Shown: in pieces, positions 1 through 8,253 of the stretch
Numbering within the stretch: the stretch's first letter is position 1
Layout: each line of letters begins with the position of its first letter
Assembly: GCF_003985145.1 (NCBI RefSeq)
Contig: NZ_ML133521.1
Coordinates: forward strand, 1,178,001-1,242,000
Direction: 5' to 3'
DNA from: Rhizobium anhuiense
GTDB taxonomy: Bacteria; Pseudomonadota; Alphaproteobacteria; Rhizobiales; Rhizobiaceae
Length of the DNA: 64,000 bases
The notes under the pieces: generated by a model
Told to the model about the DNA's origin: nothing
The model's input: only the letters and a program-made list of their open reading frames with translations
Databases searched by the model: none
Position numbers and translations under genes: made by a program

Positions 1-108
1 GTTAAGGCTGAAGCGGCCGAGAAACATCGGTCCGATGACGATCAGCAGGAGAGCCGCGAGCGCCAGCGTCAGAAGAAGGACAAGCCGGAGTTTTTGTCTA
101 TTAGGCAC
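1..108 (-). CDS. livM: Branched-chain amino acid/amide ABC permease LivM, 5' fragment
   Basis: Only the first 36 codons are inside the window; the gene runs off the left edge. A GTG start at 108 lies inside the end of livH (8-base overlap), giving a short polar N-terminus (PNRQKLR) followed by a hydrophobic helix rich in Leu/Ala. That is how LivM inner-membrane permeases begin. Position directly after livH in a Liv-type operon is the main argument; the conserved LivM core is not visible here. It would pair with LivH to form the membrane channel. Confidence 0.7.
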   Translation of the reverse strand, partial: MPNRQKLRLVLLLTLALAALLLIVIGPMFLGRFSLN

Positions 109-934
109 GGGCAAATCCCTTCGGACGTATGCGCAGTGTGATCGCGCAGAGGACGGCCACGGTGATGCCGCCGAGGATTGGGCTGAAATAGGTGCTGACG
201 AGCACTTGGGCGGCCCCGAAGATGAGGCAGGCGGCAGCAAGCGCAGTGAAAGAAGAGCCTGCGACCATCACCAGCATGAAGGCGCCCGTCAGCCAGGCGA
301 CGCCCATATTGGGATCGACGCTGGTCAGCGGCGCGAGCAGCACGCCGGCAAGGGCCGCAAGGCCGGTGCCGATCATGAAGGTCGCGAGCCGCACCTTTTC
401 GGTATCGATACCGAGCCCGCGCGCCAGGGTTTCGTTCATGATGACTGCCCGGGCGGAGAGACCAAGCCTTGTCCCATCGAGCAGCAAGGTGAAGCCGAGA
501 CCCAGACAGATGGCGGCGACAATGGCGAAAAGACGGTAGGCCGAGTAGCCGGTGCCAAAGAGATCGAAGGTGCCCGGCAGCAGCGCCGGCGTGAACTGCA
601 CGTCGCGGCCAAACCACAGCGTGATCAGCTGGCCGATGACGATGCCAAGGCCCCAGGTTGCAAGAATGGCGTCGAGCGGGCGGCGATAGAGAGGCCGTAC
701 GATGAACCGTTCGGCAACACCGCCGAGGATCGCGCCGACCAGAAACGCAAAGGGGATGGCAAGCCATGGATTGAGACCGAACCCGCTGACGACAACAGCG
801 CAGTAAGCCCCGATGGTCAGCCATGCGCCATGCGCGAAATTGATGATCTTCAGCACGCCGAAGATCGCAAGCAGCCCGGCGGCAACGATGAAGAGAATGG
901 CCGCAGTGCTGACGATATCGAGAAAGAGCGTCAT
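101..934 (-). CDS. livH: Branched-chain amino acid/amide ABC transporter permease LivH
   Basis: A 277-residue polytopic inner-membrane protein. The N-terminal helix is followed by the LivH hallmark INFAHG (about residues 31-36), and a cytoplasmic loop carrying RGLGID near residue 150 is typical of the family. The length is normal. It lies 51 bases after the periplasmic binding protein and overlaps livM, so it forms the channel half of a Liv/Urt-type importer. With AmiC/AmiR and a nitrilase-fold amidase upstream, the transported compound is more likely a short-chain amide or urea-like molecule than leucine; that is inferred from neighbours. Confidence 0.88.
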   Translation of the reverse strand: MTLFLDIVSTAAILFIVAAGLLAIFGVLKIINFAHGAWLTIGAYCAVVVSGFGLNPWLAIPFAFLVGAILGGVAERFIVRPLYRRPLDAILATWGLGIVIGQLITLWFGRDVQFTPALLPGTFDLFGTGYSAYRLFAIVAAICLGLGFTLLLDGTRLGLSARAVIMNETLARGLGIDTEKVRLATFMIGTGLAALAGVLLAPLTSVDPNMGVAWLTGAFMLVMVAGSSFTALAAACLIFGAAQVLVSTYFSPILGGITVAVLCAITLRIRPKGFARA

Positions 935-955
935 TTCTAGAACTCCGATGCTGGA

Positions 956-976
956 GGCGGGGCGCCCTGCCCCGCC
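956..976 (-). promoter_or_regulatory. GC-rich stem-loop between binding protein and livH
   Basis: GGCGGGGC pairs with GCCCCGCC across a 5-base loop, in the 51-base gap between the substrate-binding protein stop and the livH start. There is no T-tract, so it is not a classical terminator. Such hairpins after binding-protein genes often stabilise the upstream mRNA and let the binding protein outnumber the permeases; that role is inferred here. Confidence 0.5.
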
Positions 977-985
977 ACGCTGGTT

Positions 986-2134
986 TCAGAGATTCGGGCA
1001 CTGATCGCCGGGATCGACGTCCTTGAAGCTATCGACGACTGCAACGCTGCCGTCGTCCTTGACCTGGCCAAGATACATCGTCAGCGGCGCGTGGTGCTGC
1101 TTGTTCATGGAGATCTTGCCGCGCGGACCGGTGAAGGAGACGTCAGGAAGGGCTTTGAGCACGTCCGCCGTATCCGTGTTGCCAGCCTTTTCGACGGCTG
1201 CCTTGTAAAGGTAGATCGCTTCATATTGCGGCACGGAGAGATCGTTCGGCGTGCGCAGTTCCTTGCCGAACTTCTTGTCCATGGCCGAGAGGAAAGCCTT
1301 GTTTTCCGGGCTGTCGATGCCGGTGACGTAGGAGGCCGAAAGGAAGATGTCCTTGGCATCCGCGCCCATGCTCTTGGCGGTGCCTTCGTCGACCGCGAGA
1401 TTGCCGTAAGGCAGGGTGACGCCAGACGAACGCAACTGCTTGGTCAAGGTCACGTTCGGTGCGCCGCCGGCCGTCGAGGTGATGATCGCATCGGCGCCGG
1501 AGGAGCGGACCTTGGAGATGATGGCCGTCCAATCGCTGCCGTCGATCGGCAGATATTCCTCGCCGACGATCTGAGCACCGGCTTTTTCGATATAGCCCTT
1601 GGCGAAGGTCAGCATGCCGCGTCCGAAGGCATAGTCCGAACCGATCAGGAAGAACTTCTTTGCGCCCTGTTTGCTGATGAAATTGTCGACGACAGGCGGC
1701 ACCTGCTGTTCTGGAACCCAGGCATCGACGAAAAGATTGGCGTTGCAGGATTTGCCTTCGTAGAAGGACGTGTAGATGTATGGCACCTCACCCTTGGAAA
1801 CGATCGGCAGGCCGGCATTGCGCGCAGCACTCGTCTCCATGGAGATGATGACGTTCACCTCCTTCTGGAAAACCAGGGAATCGAAGGCCTTCTGCGCGCC
1901 GGCCGCCCCTGATGCATCGTCGGCGATCTCAAGCTCCAATGGCCGCCCGAGCACGCCGCCTTTGGCATTGATTTCTTCGACGGCGAGCTCCGCAGCTTGG
2001 ACGACGGACGGCGCAACCACGCTGTTTGCGCCTGAAAGCCCGACCGGCACGCCGATCTTGATCGGATCCTCGGCGAAGGCTGCGTTGGCGAATGCCGCAG
2101 ATGCCAGTGTCAGGATTATGGTTTTCATTTGCAT
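986..2134 (-). CDS. Periplasmic amide/amino-acid-binding protein of Liv-type ABC transporter
   Basis: A 382-residue periplasmic binding protein (Peripla_BP_6/LivJ fold). The chosen ATG (MQMKT) follows an AAGGGG Shine-Dalgarno and opens a clear signal peptide ending near AFA-ED. Mature features fit the family: KIGVPVGLSG at the N-terminus, a GGVLGRPLEL block, and DGSDWTAII in the second lobe. It delivers ligand to LivH/LivM. Encoded 29 bases after the nitrilase-like amidase and under the same ANTAR leader, so the ligand is probably an amide whose hydrolysis is encoded next door. An extended in-frame start exists upstream but lacks a ribosome site. Confidence 0.85.
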   Translation of the reverse strand: MQMKTIILTLASAAFANAAFAEDPIKIGVPVGLSGANSVVAPSVVQAAELAVEEINAKGGVLGRPLELEIADDASGAAGAQKAFDSLVFQKEVNVIISMETSAARNAGLPIVSKGEVPYIYTSFYEGKSCNANLFVDAWVPEQQVPPVVDNFISKQGAKKFFLIGSDYAFGRGMLTFAKGYIEKAGAQIVGEEYLPIDGSDWTAIISKVRSSGADAIITSTAGGAPNVTLTKQLRSSGVTLPYGNLAVDEGTAKSMGADAKDIFLSASYVTGIDSPENKAFLSAMDKKFGKELRTPNDLSVPQYEAIYLYKAAVEKAGNTDTADVLKALPDVSFTGPRGKISMNKQHHAPLTMYLGQVKDDGSVAVVDSFKDVDPGDQCPNL

Positions 2135-2163
2135 TTTGTTCCCCTTTCTTGAGTGGATTGACA

Positions 2164-3009
2164 TTACCCGTAGACATCGGCTCGGCGGTCGCCGAGCAGA
2201 TGATTGAAGCTGTTGAGCGTGCGGGTTTCCGTCACGCTCGACAGATCGATTTGCGCAAGGAGGATTTCCTCGCGATCGGCACTGGCCGGACCAGAGATCG
2301 GCCAACCCTGCGGGCCGACGATCAGGCTGCGGCCGATGAAGGACTGGCCGCGCTCGATGCCGATCCGGTCGGCGCAGGCGATGTAAAGGCCATTGGTGTG
2401 GGCGGCCGCCTTATGGAGGATATTGGCCATCGGCTCGGGAACGCCTTCGGCACCGGCCATCGGGACCCAGTTGGTGGGCACGCAGACCAGCTCGGCGCCG
2501 GCCAGGGCCAACTGACGAAACGTTTCCGGAAACCAGCCATCGTAGCAGATGGCAATGCCGATACGGCCAAAAGGCAGGTCGAATATCGGCAGTCCGAGAT
2601 CGCCTTTTCTGAAAAGACGGTTTTCGTTGTTCCACAGATGGAGCTTGCGGTATTTGCCGATATATCCCTCGGGGCCGCAAAGAAGAGCACTGTTGTAAAA
2701 CCGGTCGCCATCCTGCTCGGCAATGCCGCTGACGATGTAAAGGCCAAACTCCTCGGCAAGGCGGCGGAGCGTCTCGGCACTCGGGCCGCCGGGTACCGGG
2801 CCGGCCAATGCGGCAACCTCGTCGCCGTCACGGAAGTTGTAGCCGCTATCGGCCAGTTCCGGCAGAACGACGATCTCCGCGCCTTGGGTCTTCGCCGCCT
2901 TCGCCAGCCGCTCGATAGCCGCGAGATTACCGGCGCGATCACCGATGATCGGTTCGAACTGGACGGTTGCGACGGTTACCGTCCGTGCGGTTGAGGTCTT
3001 GACACTCAA
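2164..3009 (-). CDS. Nitrilase-superfamily amidase (carbon-nitrogen hydrolase)
   Basis: About 281 residues, a standard length for the CN-hydrolase fold. The catalytic triad is visible: Glu51 in PELADSGYN, Lys122 in YRKLHLWN and Cys155 in CYDGWFPE, numbered from the TTG at 3009. That TTG is preferred because GGAG sits 6 bases upstream (3016-3019); a more distal TTG at 3027 falls in the T-tract of the upstream terminator. The enzyme would hydrolyse an amide or carbamoyl compound in the cytoplasm. It is the first gene after the putative AmiR-controlled terminator, so it should be expressed only when inducer is present. Exact substrate unknown. Confidence 0.85.
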   Translation of the reverse strand: MSVKTSTARTVTVATVQFEPIIGDRAGNLAAIERLAKAAKTQGAEIVVLPELADSGYNFRDGDEVAALAGPVPGGPSAETLRRLAEEFGLYIVSGIAEQDGDRFYNSALLCGPEGYIGKYRKLHLWNNENRLFRKGDLGLPIFDLPFGRIGIAICYDGWFPETFRQLALAGAELVCVPTNWVPMAGAEGVPEPMANILHKAAAHTNGLYIACADRIGIERGQSFIGRSLIVGPQGWPISGPASADREEILLAQIDLSSVTETRTLNSFNHLLGDRRADVYG

Positions 3010-3025
3010 TCTTGTCTCCAAACGC

Positions 3026-3065
3026 AAAAAACCTCTGGCACGGAATTCAATCCGTGAACCAGAGG
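3026..3065 (-). terminator. Intrinsic terminator in amidase leader (ANTAR-controlled)
   Basis: Read on the minus strand, CCTCTGG then CACGGA pairs across a TTGAAT loop with TCCGTG then CCAGAGG (two unpaired T on the 5' arm), followed at once by TTTTTT. This 13-bp stem plus U-tract is a strong Rho-independent terminator. It lies inside an operon, downstream of amiR and just upstream of the amidase start, where an attenuator is expected rather than an operon end. Confidence 0.88.
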
Positions 3066-3086
3066 CTACATAGCCATGATGTGAAT

Positions 3087-3117
3087 GCGGCAGCCCTGCC
3101 GCTGAGCAAACCTGCTC
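3087..3117 (-). promoter_or_regulatory. Dual-hexaloop ANTAR-binding antitermination element
   Basis: In transcript order there are two hairpins separated by one base. The first is GAGC-(AGGTTT)-GCTC (3104-3117); the second is GCGGC-(AGGGCT)-GCCGC (3087-3102). ANTAR proteins bind tandem stem-loops with six-base loops that favour A at loop position 1 and G at position 4. The second loop fits both; the first has A1 but T4. The element sits 21 bases before the intrinsic terminator and about 80 bases after the end of amiR, exactly where AmiR should act. No alternative pairing with the terminator arm was found by eye. Confidence 0.72.
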
Positions 3118-3197
3118 GTTGTCTTTAGGCTTGCACGAAAGAATGTGACCGTCAAGCCGCTTCAGCAGGCATTTTCAGCGACGCAAGCGTTAGCAAC

Positions 3198-3821
3198 TTA
3201 AGGTTGAGTTTTTGCGCCAATGGAAAGTCCGAGGCTTTTCATGGTGTCTTGCGCGGCAATGATGGATTCGGCGATCGTCGCCATCGGAACGCGCTTTGAC
3301 GTCGCCTGATCGCGCAAGAGCTTATAGGCCGCGGCCTCGTCGAGACCATTCATGGCCCGCAGCGCTGAAACGGCTTTTTCGACCAACCGGCGACTTTTCA
3401 AGGTTTCCTCGAGTTTCTGCACCTTGCCGGCGAGCCGCTTTTCGTAGCTCTGCCGATAGCGTGCAAGCGCAAATTGCGTCAGGATGCCGAGCGGCCGCAA
3501 CGGTTTGCTGATAACGCCGTGGGCGTTGAGATCGATAATCGCCTGGAGGGCTGTCGGGCTCTCATAGGTCACGATGGCGATGATCGCCGTCTGCTGGAGG
3601 TCGATGATCTCAAGCGCGTGCTCGACATGCACATCCTCGACATGCAGGAAGACGGTATCCACGTCGGGAGGCAAGGCTGGCGGAAGCGGCCAGGTGGCCC
3701 GGACCTCGCAACCAAGGCGCTTGAGGTGAGCGATCAGCACGTTGCCGTCCTCGTCACGCGGATGGACAACCAGAACGCGTGCGCGCCGCAGATCCTGAAC
3801 GATCCTACTCGGTCCCGCCAT
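3198..3821 (-). CDS. amiR: AmiR/NasT-type ANTAR transcription antiterminator
   Basis: A 207-residue two-part protein: a pseudo-receiver domain (residues ~12-125) that lacks the usual phosphoacceptor pattern, a coiled-coil linker around EKRLAGKVQKLEETLKSRR, and a C-terminal ANTAR domain with VEKAVSALRAMNGLDEAAAY and the terminal helix. In Pseudomonas AmiR is held inactive by AmiC until amide binds, then binds leader RNA to prevent termination. Here it begins one base after the amiC stop, implying coupled synthesis of a 1:1 complex. The RNA target described at 3087-3117 lies directly downstream. Confidence 0.88.
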   Translation of the reverse strand: MAGPSRIVQDLRRARVLVVHPRDEDGNVLIAHLKRLGCEVRATWPLPPALPPDVDTVFLHVEDVHVEHALEIIDLQQTAIIAIVTYESPTALQAIIDLNAHGVISKPLRPLGILTQFALARYRQSYEKRLAGKVQKLEETLKSRRLVEKAVSALRAMNGLDEAAAYKLLRDQATSKRVPMATIAESIIAAQDTMKSLGLSIGAKTQP

Positions 3822-3822
3822 C

Positions 3823-4956
3823 TCAGGCCTCCAGCCAGACGTCTTCGAACCGCGACGCCGTCAGATACGGGTCCGGCCGGATCGGGCCAGGCGCCTGCCA
3901 GGCGATGTCGAAGAGCCCATCGGCGCGCGCCACGCCGATGCGGGGATGCAACCAGAGGTGACGAGTATCGGCGTCGAAGTTGATCCGGCCCTCTGGAGCA
4001 AGATAATCCTCCAGAAGGATTTCTTCGGAAATACGATGGGTCTCGAGCGAGCCGGCCCGGGCAAGTGCGCGGGCGAAAAGGTGAACCTGCGCATAGGCCG
4101 GTTGCGACCAGACGCTCGTGGTGAAGTCCTGGCCGAAACGGGCCTTGAATGCCCCCACGAAGCGCTCGTTCGCCTCGTTCTCGACCGTCTGGAAATAGGT
4201 CGCCGAAAGAATATGGCCGGTGCAGGCGTCGGCTCCGATCTCGCGAATTTCACTCTCGGCCATGGTCAGGCTGGCAATCGGAACCCGCGTCCGATCGATT
4301 CCGGCCTCGGCATACATGCGGTAGAAACACTGTGCCGGCCGGCCGATGATCGTCGAGAAGATGGCATCGGGCTTGAGACGGACGATATCGGAAATAACCG
4401 AACGCAAGGTCTGTTCGTCGGCATGAAGAGGAAGATATCGCTCGCTGACGACTTCACCGCCCTTTGCCTCTACCACATCCCGCATGACCCGATTGGATTC
4501 GCGCGGATAAATATAATCCGCGCCGACGAAGTAGATCCGGCGTCCATGGTGGCGCAGAAGGTATTCCGCAAGCGCGAAGGTGTTCTGATTGAGGGTGGCG
4601 CCGGTATACACCACATTCTCCGAATATTCGAAACCTTCATACATCGACGGATAAAACAGCAGTCCGTTGTGCCGTTCGACGATCGGCAGCACCGCCTTTC
4701 GGCTGGCCGACATCGAGGCACCGAAAATGATGTTGACGTCGTCATCGGCCAGCAGGCGCCGGGCCAGATTGCGATAGGCGGTTTGGTCCCCGCCCGGATC
4801 ATAGGCGATCGGAACGATGGGCTTGCCAAGCACGCCCCCCGCCGCATTGACTTCCTCGATCGCAAGTGCGGTGCCAAGAAAGTGCTCGGTTTCCGTAATT
4901 TCGCTAATTCCGCTTCTGGAAAACAGCACTCCCACCCGCCATTCGGAGCTTGTCAT
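3823..4956 (-). CDS. amiC: AmiC-like amide-sensing negative regulator
   Basis: A 377-residue protein with the periplasmic-binding (Peripla_BP_5) fold but no signal peptide; it begins MTSSEWRVGVLFSRSG, so it should stay in the cytoplasm. Internal blocks VLGKPIVPIAYDPGGD and FYPSMYEGFEYSENV are typical of the AmiC/FmdD/UrtA family. The lack of export signal and the abutting amiR gene favour an AmiC sensor over a transport protein. It likely sequesters AmiR and releases it on binding an amide. Likely first gene of the amide operon, 145 bases after the preceding M20 gene. Confidence 0.82.
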   Translation of the reverse strand: MTSSEWRVGVLFSRSGISEITETEHFLGTALAIEEVNAAGGVLGKPIVPIAYDPGGDQTAYRNLARRLLADDDVNIIFGASMSASRKAVLPIVERHNGLLFYPSMYEGFEYSENVVYTGATLNQNTFALAEYLLRHHGRRIYFVGADYIYPRESNRVMRDVVEAKGGEVVSERYLPLHADEQTLRSVISDIVRLKPDAIFSTIIGRPAQCFYRMYAEAGIDRTRVPIASLTMAESEIREIGADACTGHILSATYFQTVENEANERFVGAFKARFGQDFTTSVWSQPAYAQVHLFARALARAGSLETHRISEEILLEDYLAPEGRINFDADTRHLWLHPRIGVARADGLFDIAWQAPGPIRPDPYLTASRFEDVWLEA

Positions 4957-4984
4957 CTTTGCCTTTTCCGACGTGTTGGAGGTT

Positions 4985-5018
4985 CGAAAGCGGTGAATGC
5001 CTCAGTTCCGCGCTTTCG
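4985..5018 (-). promoter_or_regulatory. Inverted repeat in amiC leader
   Basis: CGAAAGCG and CGCTTTCG form 8-bp arms separated by 18 bases, starting 28 bases upstream of the amiC ATG. It could be an operator or an mRNA stem-loop. There is no T-tract. Low specificity, but it is the only clear symmetry in the 145-base gap that should hold the amiC promoter. Confidence 0.35.
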
Positions 5019-5101
5019 ACTTCCATACCCTTAGTGCTTTTTCATGGGATCCTGCAAGCGGGTGCGATGCAGGTCGCTGTCACAGCAGACGGAGACGGGA
5101 A

Positions 5102-6550
5102 CTATCGGCCATGAACCGTTGCGGGCATCACATTGTCGGGGATCGGACATGTATAGGCTTTGCCGCTGGTCTTTTCTCGCCACTCGTCCGTCGCGGCTGC
5201 CAGGAGGTCGGGTGACGACATCAATGCGAGCCCCGTTGTCGCAAGCGTCTTGGCCGCATGTGCCATAGCCTTGTGCGCGGCCGGGCTTTTTCCCTGCGCG
5301 ACGACCTGCCAGGTATGGGGATTGGTGCCGATCGCCCAGGCTGGCGCCCAGCATTGCGCGGTCGGCGTCACCCAGCTGACGTCGCCGACATCGGTCGATC
5401 CGGCCCGGAAATGCGATTGTCCTTCGAAATCGCGCAGACCGGTGTGCAAGGGCGTCGAGCCATCGACCTTGGCATTGGAGAACACATCGCCCTTGATCTG
5501 ATAGAGGCGGATGCTGCTCCTGATTGCTTCCTCAGTGAAGGTAGCCTGGATTTTCCTGGCGAAGGCGATGTCGGCCTCGTCGAAGGCTATCGGCCCGAGC
5601 GCGACCATGTTCTCGTGCATCGCCGTTTCCAGCGTGATGTTGGGAAGAAGGTTGGTCGAGGCGGTGTCGAACACGATCTCGACTTCGGTTTCGGTCATCA
5701 TCGCCGCACCTCGTGCAACTTTCTCGACGCGCCCGGCAAGCTCAAGCGCCTGCGGCATGTCGGGCGCCCTGATCAGATAGAGAACCTCGGCGCTAGCCTG
5801 CACGACATTGGCCGCCCTGCCGCCGGTGTCGGTGATCGCGTAGTGAACGCGGCAATCGTGCGGCATGTGTTCGCGCAGGAAATTGACGCCGACATTCATG
5901 AGTTCGACCGCATCGAGCGCCGAACGGCCGAGATGGGCGCTGTTGGCGGCATGTGCCGCGACACCCCTGAAGCGATAGTAATATTCGAGAACGGCAAGAT
6001 TGTTCGTCGAGCGAACACCGTTGAACGGAGCCGGATGCCAGGTCAGGGCGGCATCGACATCATCGAATGCGCCGGCACGAACCATGAAGGTCTTGCCGGA
6101 ACCGCCCTCCTCTCCCGGGCAGCCGTAATAGCGCACCGTGCCGGGCAGATTGTCCGCCTTGAGGTGGCGGGCAAGTGCAACCGCCGCCATCAACGACCCG
6201 ACACCAAGCAGATTATGCCCGCAGCCGTGACCGGTTGCTCCCGCCGCCTGGGGATGCGGCTCGGCCACGTCGGCGGTCTGGCTCATTCCGGCCAGGGCAT
6301 CGAATTCGCCGAGGAAAGCAATCACCGGCTTGCCGCTGCCGGATTCGCCGATGAAGGCCGTTTCCATGCCTGCGACGCCGCGGCGCACGGCAAAGCCGTT
6401 TTCCTCGAGTGCCCTGGCCAGCAATTGCGACGAGCGCCGCTCCTCGAACTTCAGCTCCGCGAAATCCCAGATACCGTCGCTGAGGGTGATATAATCCGGT
6501 TTCATCTTTTCGATCGTCGCGGCAATGGAGCTGATCGCGTCAAGATTCAT
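5102..6550 (-). CDS. M20-family amidohydrolase (AbgB-like)
   Basis: A 482-residue zinc aminoacylase/peptidase of the AbgB type. The metal-site signatures are present: GHGCGHN near residue 107, CPGEEGGSGK with the catalytic/metal Glu pair near 145, and HAANSAHLGRSALDA in the lid domain. AbgB cleaves p-aminobenzoyl-glutamate; related enzymes cleave N-acyl amino acids. No signal peptide, so cytoplasmic. GAGGAA precedes the ATG. It is the last gene of the peptide ABC operon, 134 bases after the binding protein, so it probably cleaves the imported acylated or peptide substrate. Confidence 0.82.
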   Translation of the reverse strand: MNLDAISSIAATIEKMKPDYITLSDGIWDFAELKFEERRSSQLLARALEENGFAVRRGVAGMETAFIGESGSGKPVIAFLGEFDALAGMSQTADVAEPHPQAAGATGHGCGHNLLGVGSLMAAVALARHLKADNLPGTVRYYGCPGEEGGSGKTFMVRAGAFDDVDAALTWHPAPFNGVRSTNNLAVLEYYYRFRGVAAHAANSAHLGRSALDAVELMNVGVNFLREHMPHDCRVHYAITDTGGRAANVVQASAEVLYLIRAPDMPQALELAGRVEKVARGAAMMTETEVEIVFDTASTNLLPNITLETAMHENMVALGPIAFDEADIAFARKIQATFTEEAIRSSIRLYQIKGDVFSNAKVDGSTPLHTGLRDFEGQSHFRAGSTDVGDVSWVTPTAQCWAPAWAIGTNPHTWQVVAQGKSPAAHKAMAHAAKTLATTGLALMSSPDLLAAATDEWREKTSGKAYTCPIPDNVMPATVHGR

Positions 6551-6601
6551 GGCATTTCCTCGCTGTCTGTCCTGCCGCCACAGGGATGTGTTTCACCGGA
6601 C

Positions 6602-6672
6602 CCGGCAGGGCTGCCTGCCGGCTCTCCTGTTCACTGTCGAAACGGGATCGCGGCGCCCGACCCACCGGGCGC
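6602..6672 (-). promoter_or_regulatory. Two stem-loops between peptide-binding protein and M20 gene
   Basis: Within the 134-base gap, CCGGCAGG/CCTGCCGG (6602-6621, 4-base loop) and GCGCCCG/CGGGCGC (6653-6672, 6-base loop) form stable stems. Neither is followed by a T-run. They may protect the binding-protein mRNA or partly attenuate the M20 gene. Confidence 0.4.
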
Positions 6673-6684
6673 GGCCGTTCATGC

Positions 6685-8229
6685 TCAATTGTCGAGCGAA
6701 ACTTCCCAAAGACGGGCATTCGATTGCCAGACGGGCTGGCCCTTCAGCTTCTTGGTCGCGCCCCAGACATCGACCATGTCATAGAGGAAGATGCCCGGCA
6801 TTTCCTTGAGCATCAGCGTGTGAAACTCGTCGAAGATCGCCTGACGCTTCGCCTGGTCGGGCTCCCCATAGGCCGCCTTCATCAACTCGACTGCCTTCGG
6901 GTCATCCCACATCAACGAAGCGTTCTTGTCCTTGTTGCCGACATAGAAGCCGTACATCAGCGCCGGATCGAGCCGCGGCGCGACCGATTGCGAGATGATC
7001 TGGTAGTTGCCGGAGCGGCGACGATCGACCTGCGTCGCATAGTCGAGCACCTCGATCTGCACGTTGAGACCTGCCTGCTGCATCATGGCCTGCGCCATCA
7101 CCGCGGCCGGGAAGCTTGGCACGTTGCTGCGCTTGTTGGCGATGATGGTGATCGGCTCGCCCTTGTAGCCGGCGGCCGCAAGCTCCTTCTTTGCGGCCTC
7201 GATGTCGTAGGGCAGACGCTCCTTCTGGACATCGTCGAAGTAGAGCGAGTCTTGCGAAACCATCGAACCGTTGGCGGTGCCGGTGCCATTGGAGGCTGCC
7301 TCGACGAGCTGGTCGAGATCGAGTGCCATCGCCATCGCGCGGCGCACGCCGGGATTGCTCAGAACCTTGTCGCGCGTCTGGATGTAGAAGAGATTTTTGC
7401 CGTTGTTGCGCGCCACGATCAGTTGCATCGTGTCGCTCGTCTTGAATTCGGGAATGAGATCCGGCGAAATCTCCGCGGTATCGAGCACGCCGGACTGAAG
7501 CCCGGCCTTTACGGTCGAAGCATCGGGAATGACCATGAACTTGATGCCATCGACGAGAGGGCGTTTCGAGCCGACCATGCCGTCGGGTTTGCCGTCGTTC
7601 TGGGGCGAGACATAATCGTCGAACTTGGCGAGATGGATATATTCGCCCTTCTTCCATTCATCCCATTTGAAGGGACCGGTGCCGATCGGCTTGATGAAGC
7701 TTCCGTCCGCACCGACCGATTCCGGGGAGATGATCCCGGTGTAACCGCATTCGGGGCGCGACATCAGGCCAAGAAAGACCGCGGATGGCCTTTCCAGCGT
7801 GATGGTGACGGTCGAAGCATCGACTGCCTTGACCCCGGTAACATGCACGCTGCCGCTGCCGTCGAAGTCAGGAAGGCAGGTCCATTTCGTTTCGGGCTTG
7901 AGATAGCGGTTCCAGTTCCACACGACGTCATCGGCGGTCAATTTCTTGCCGTTGTGGAATTTGACGTCGTCACGCAGTTTGAAGCTGTAGCTCAGCCCAT
8001 CCGCCGAGACTTCGAAGCTCTTTGCCAGCAGCGGCTTGACCTCGCCGTTGTTGGCATAGCCGACGAGCCCTTCGACAATATGCAGGATGACGCCATCGGT
8101 ATTGCCGTCGCGATTGACGCCTGGATTGGCGCTGCGCAAATCGGAACTTTGCGCCACGACGATATCGCGGGCATCGACCACGCCGGCCATCGCCATCAAC
8201 ATGGTGCCTGCGAGAAGAAGCTTATGCAT
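6685..8229 (-). CDS. Peptide/nickel-type ABC substrate-binding protein (SBP_bac_5)
   Basis: A 514-residue periplasmic binding protein of the DppA/OppA class. The N-terminal MHKLLLAGTMLMAMAGVVDA is a signal peptide; the family core is seen in DDVKFHNGKKLTADDVVWNW (about residues 87-106). AGAGGG lies about 7 bases before the ATG. Unusually for such operons, it is encoded near the 3' end, after the ATPase and the beta-lactamase-like gene. It captures a peptide-like ligand for the DppBC/DppDF importer. Confidence 0.87.
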   Translation of the reverse strand: MHKLLLAGTMLMAMAGVVDARDIVVAQSSDLRSANPGVNRDGNTDGVILHIVEGLVGYANNGEVKPLLAKSFEVSADGLSYSFKLRDDVKFHNGKKLTADDVVWNWNRYLKPETKWTCLPDFDGSGSVHVTGVKAVDASTVTITLERPSAVFLGLMSRPECGYTGIISPESVGADGSFIKPIGTGPFKWDEWKKGEYIHLAKFDDYVSPQNDGKPDGMVGSKRPLVDGIKFMVIPDASTVKAGLQSGVLDTAEISPDLIPEFKTSDTMQLIVARNNGKNLFYIQTRDKVLSNPGVRRAMAMALDLDQLVEAASNGTGTANGSMVSQDSLYFDDVQKERLPYDIEAAKKELAAAGYKGEPITIIANKRSNVPSFPAAVMAQAMMQQAGLNVQIEVLDYATQVDRRRSGNYQIISQSVAPRLDPALMYGFYVGNKDKNASLMWDDPKAVELMKAAYGEPDQAKRQAIFDEFHTLMLKEMPGIFLYDMVDVWGATKKLKGQPVWQSNARLWEVSLDN

Positions 8230-8253
8230 TGTTCTACCCTCTTTTATGGATTG

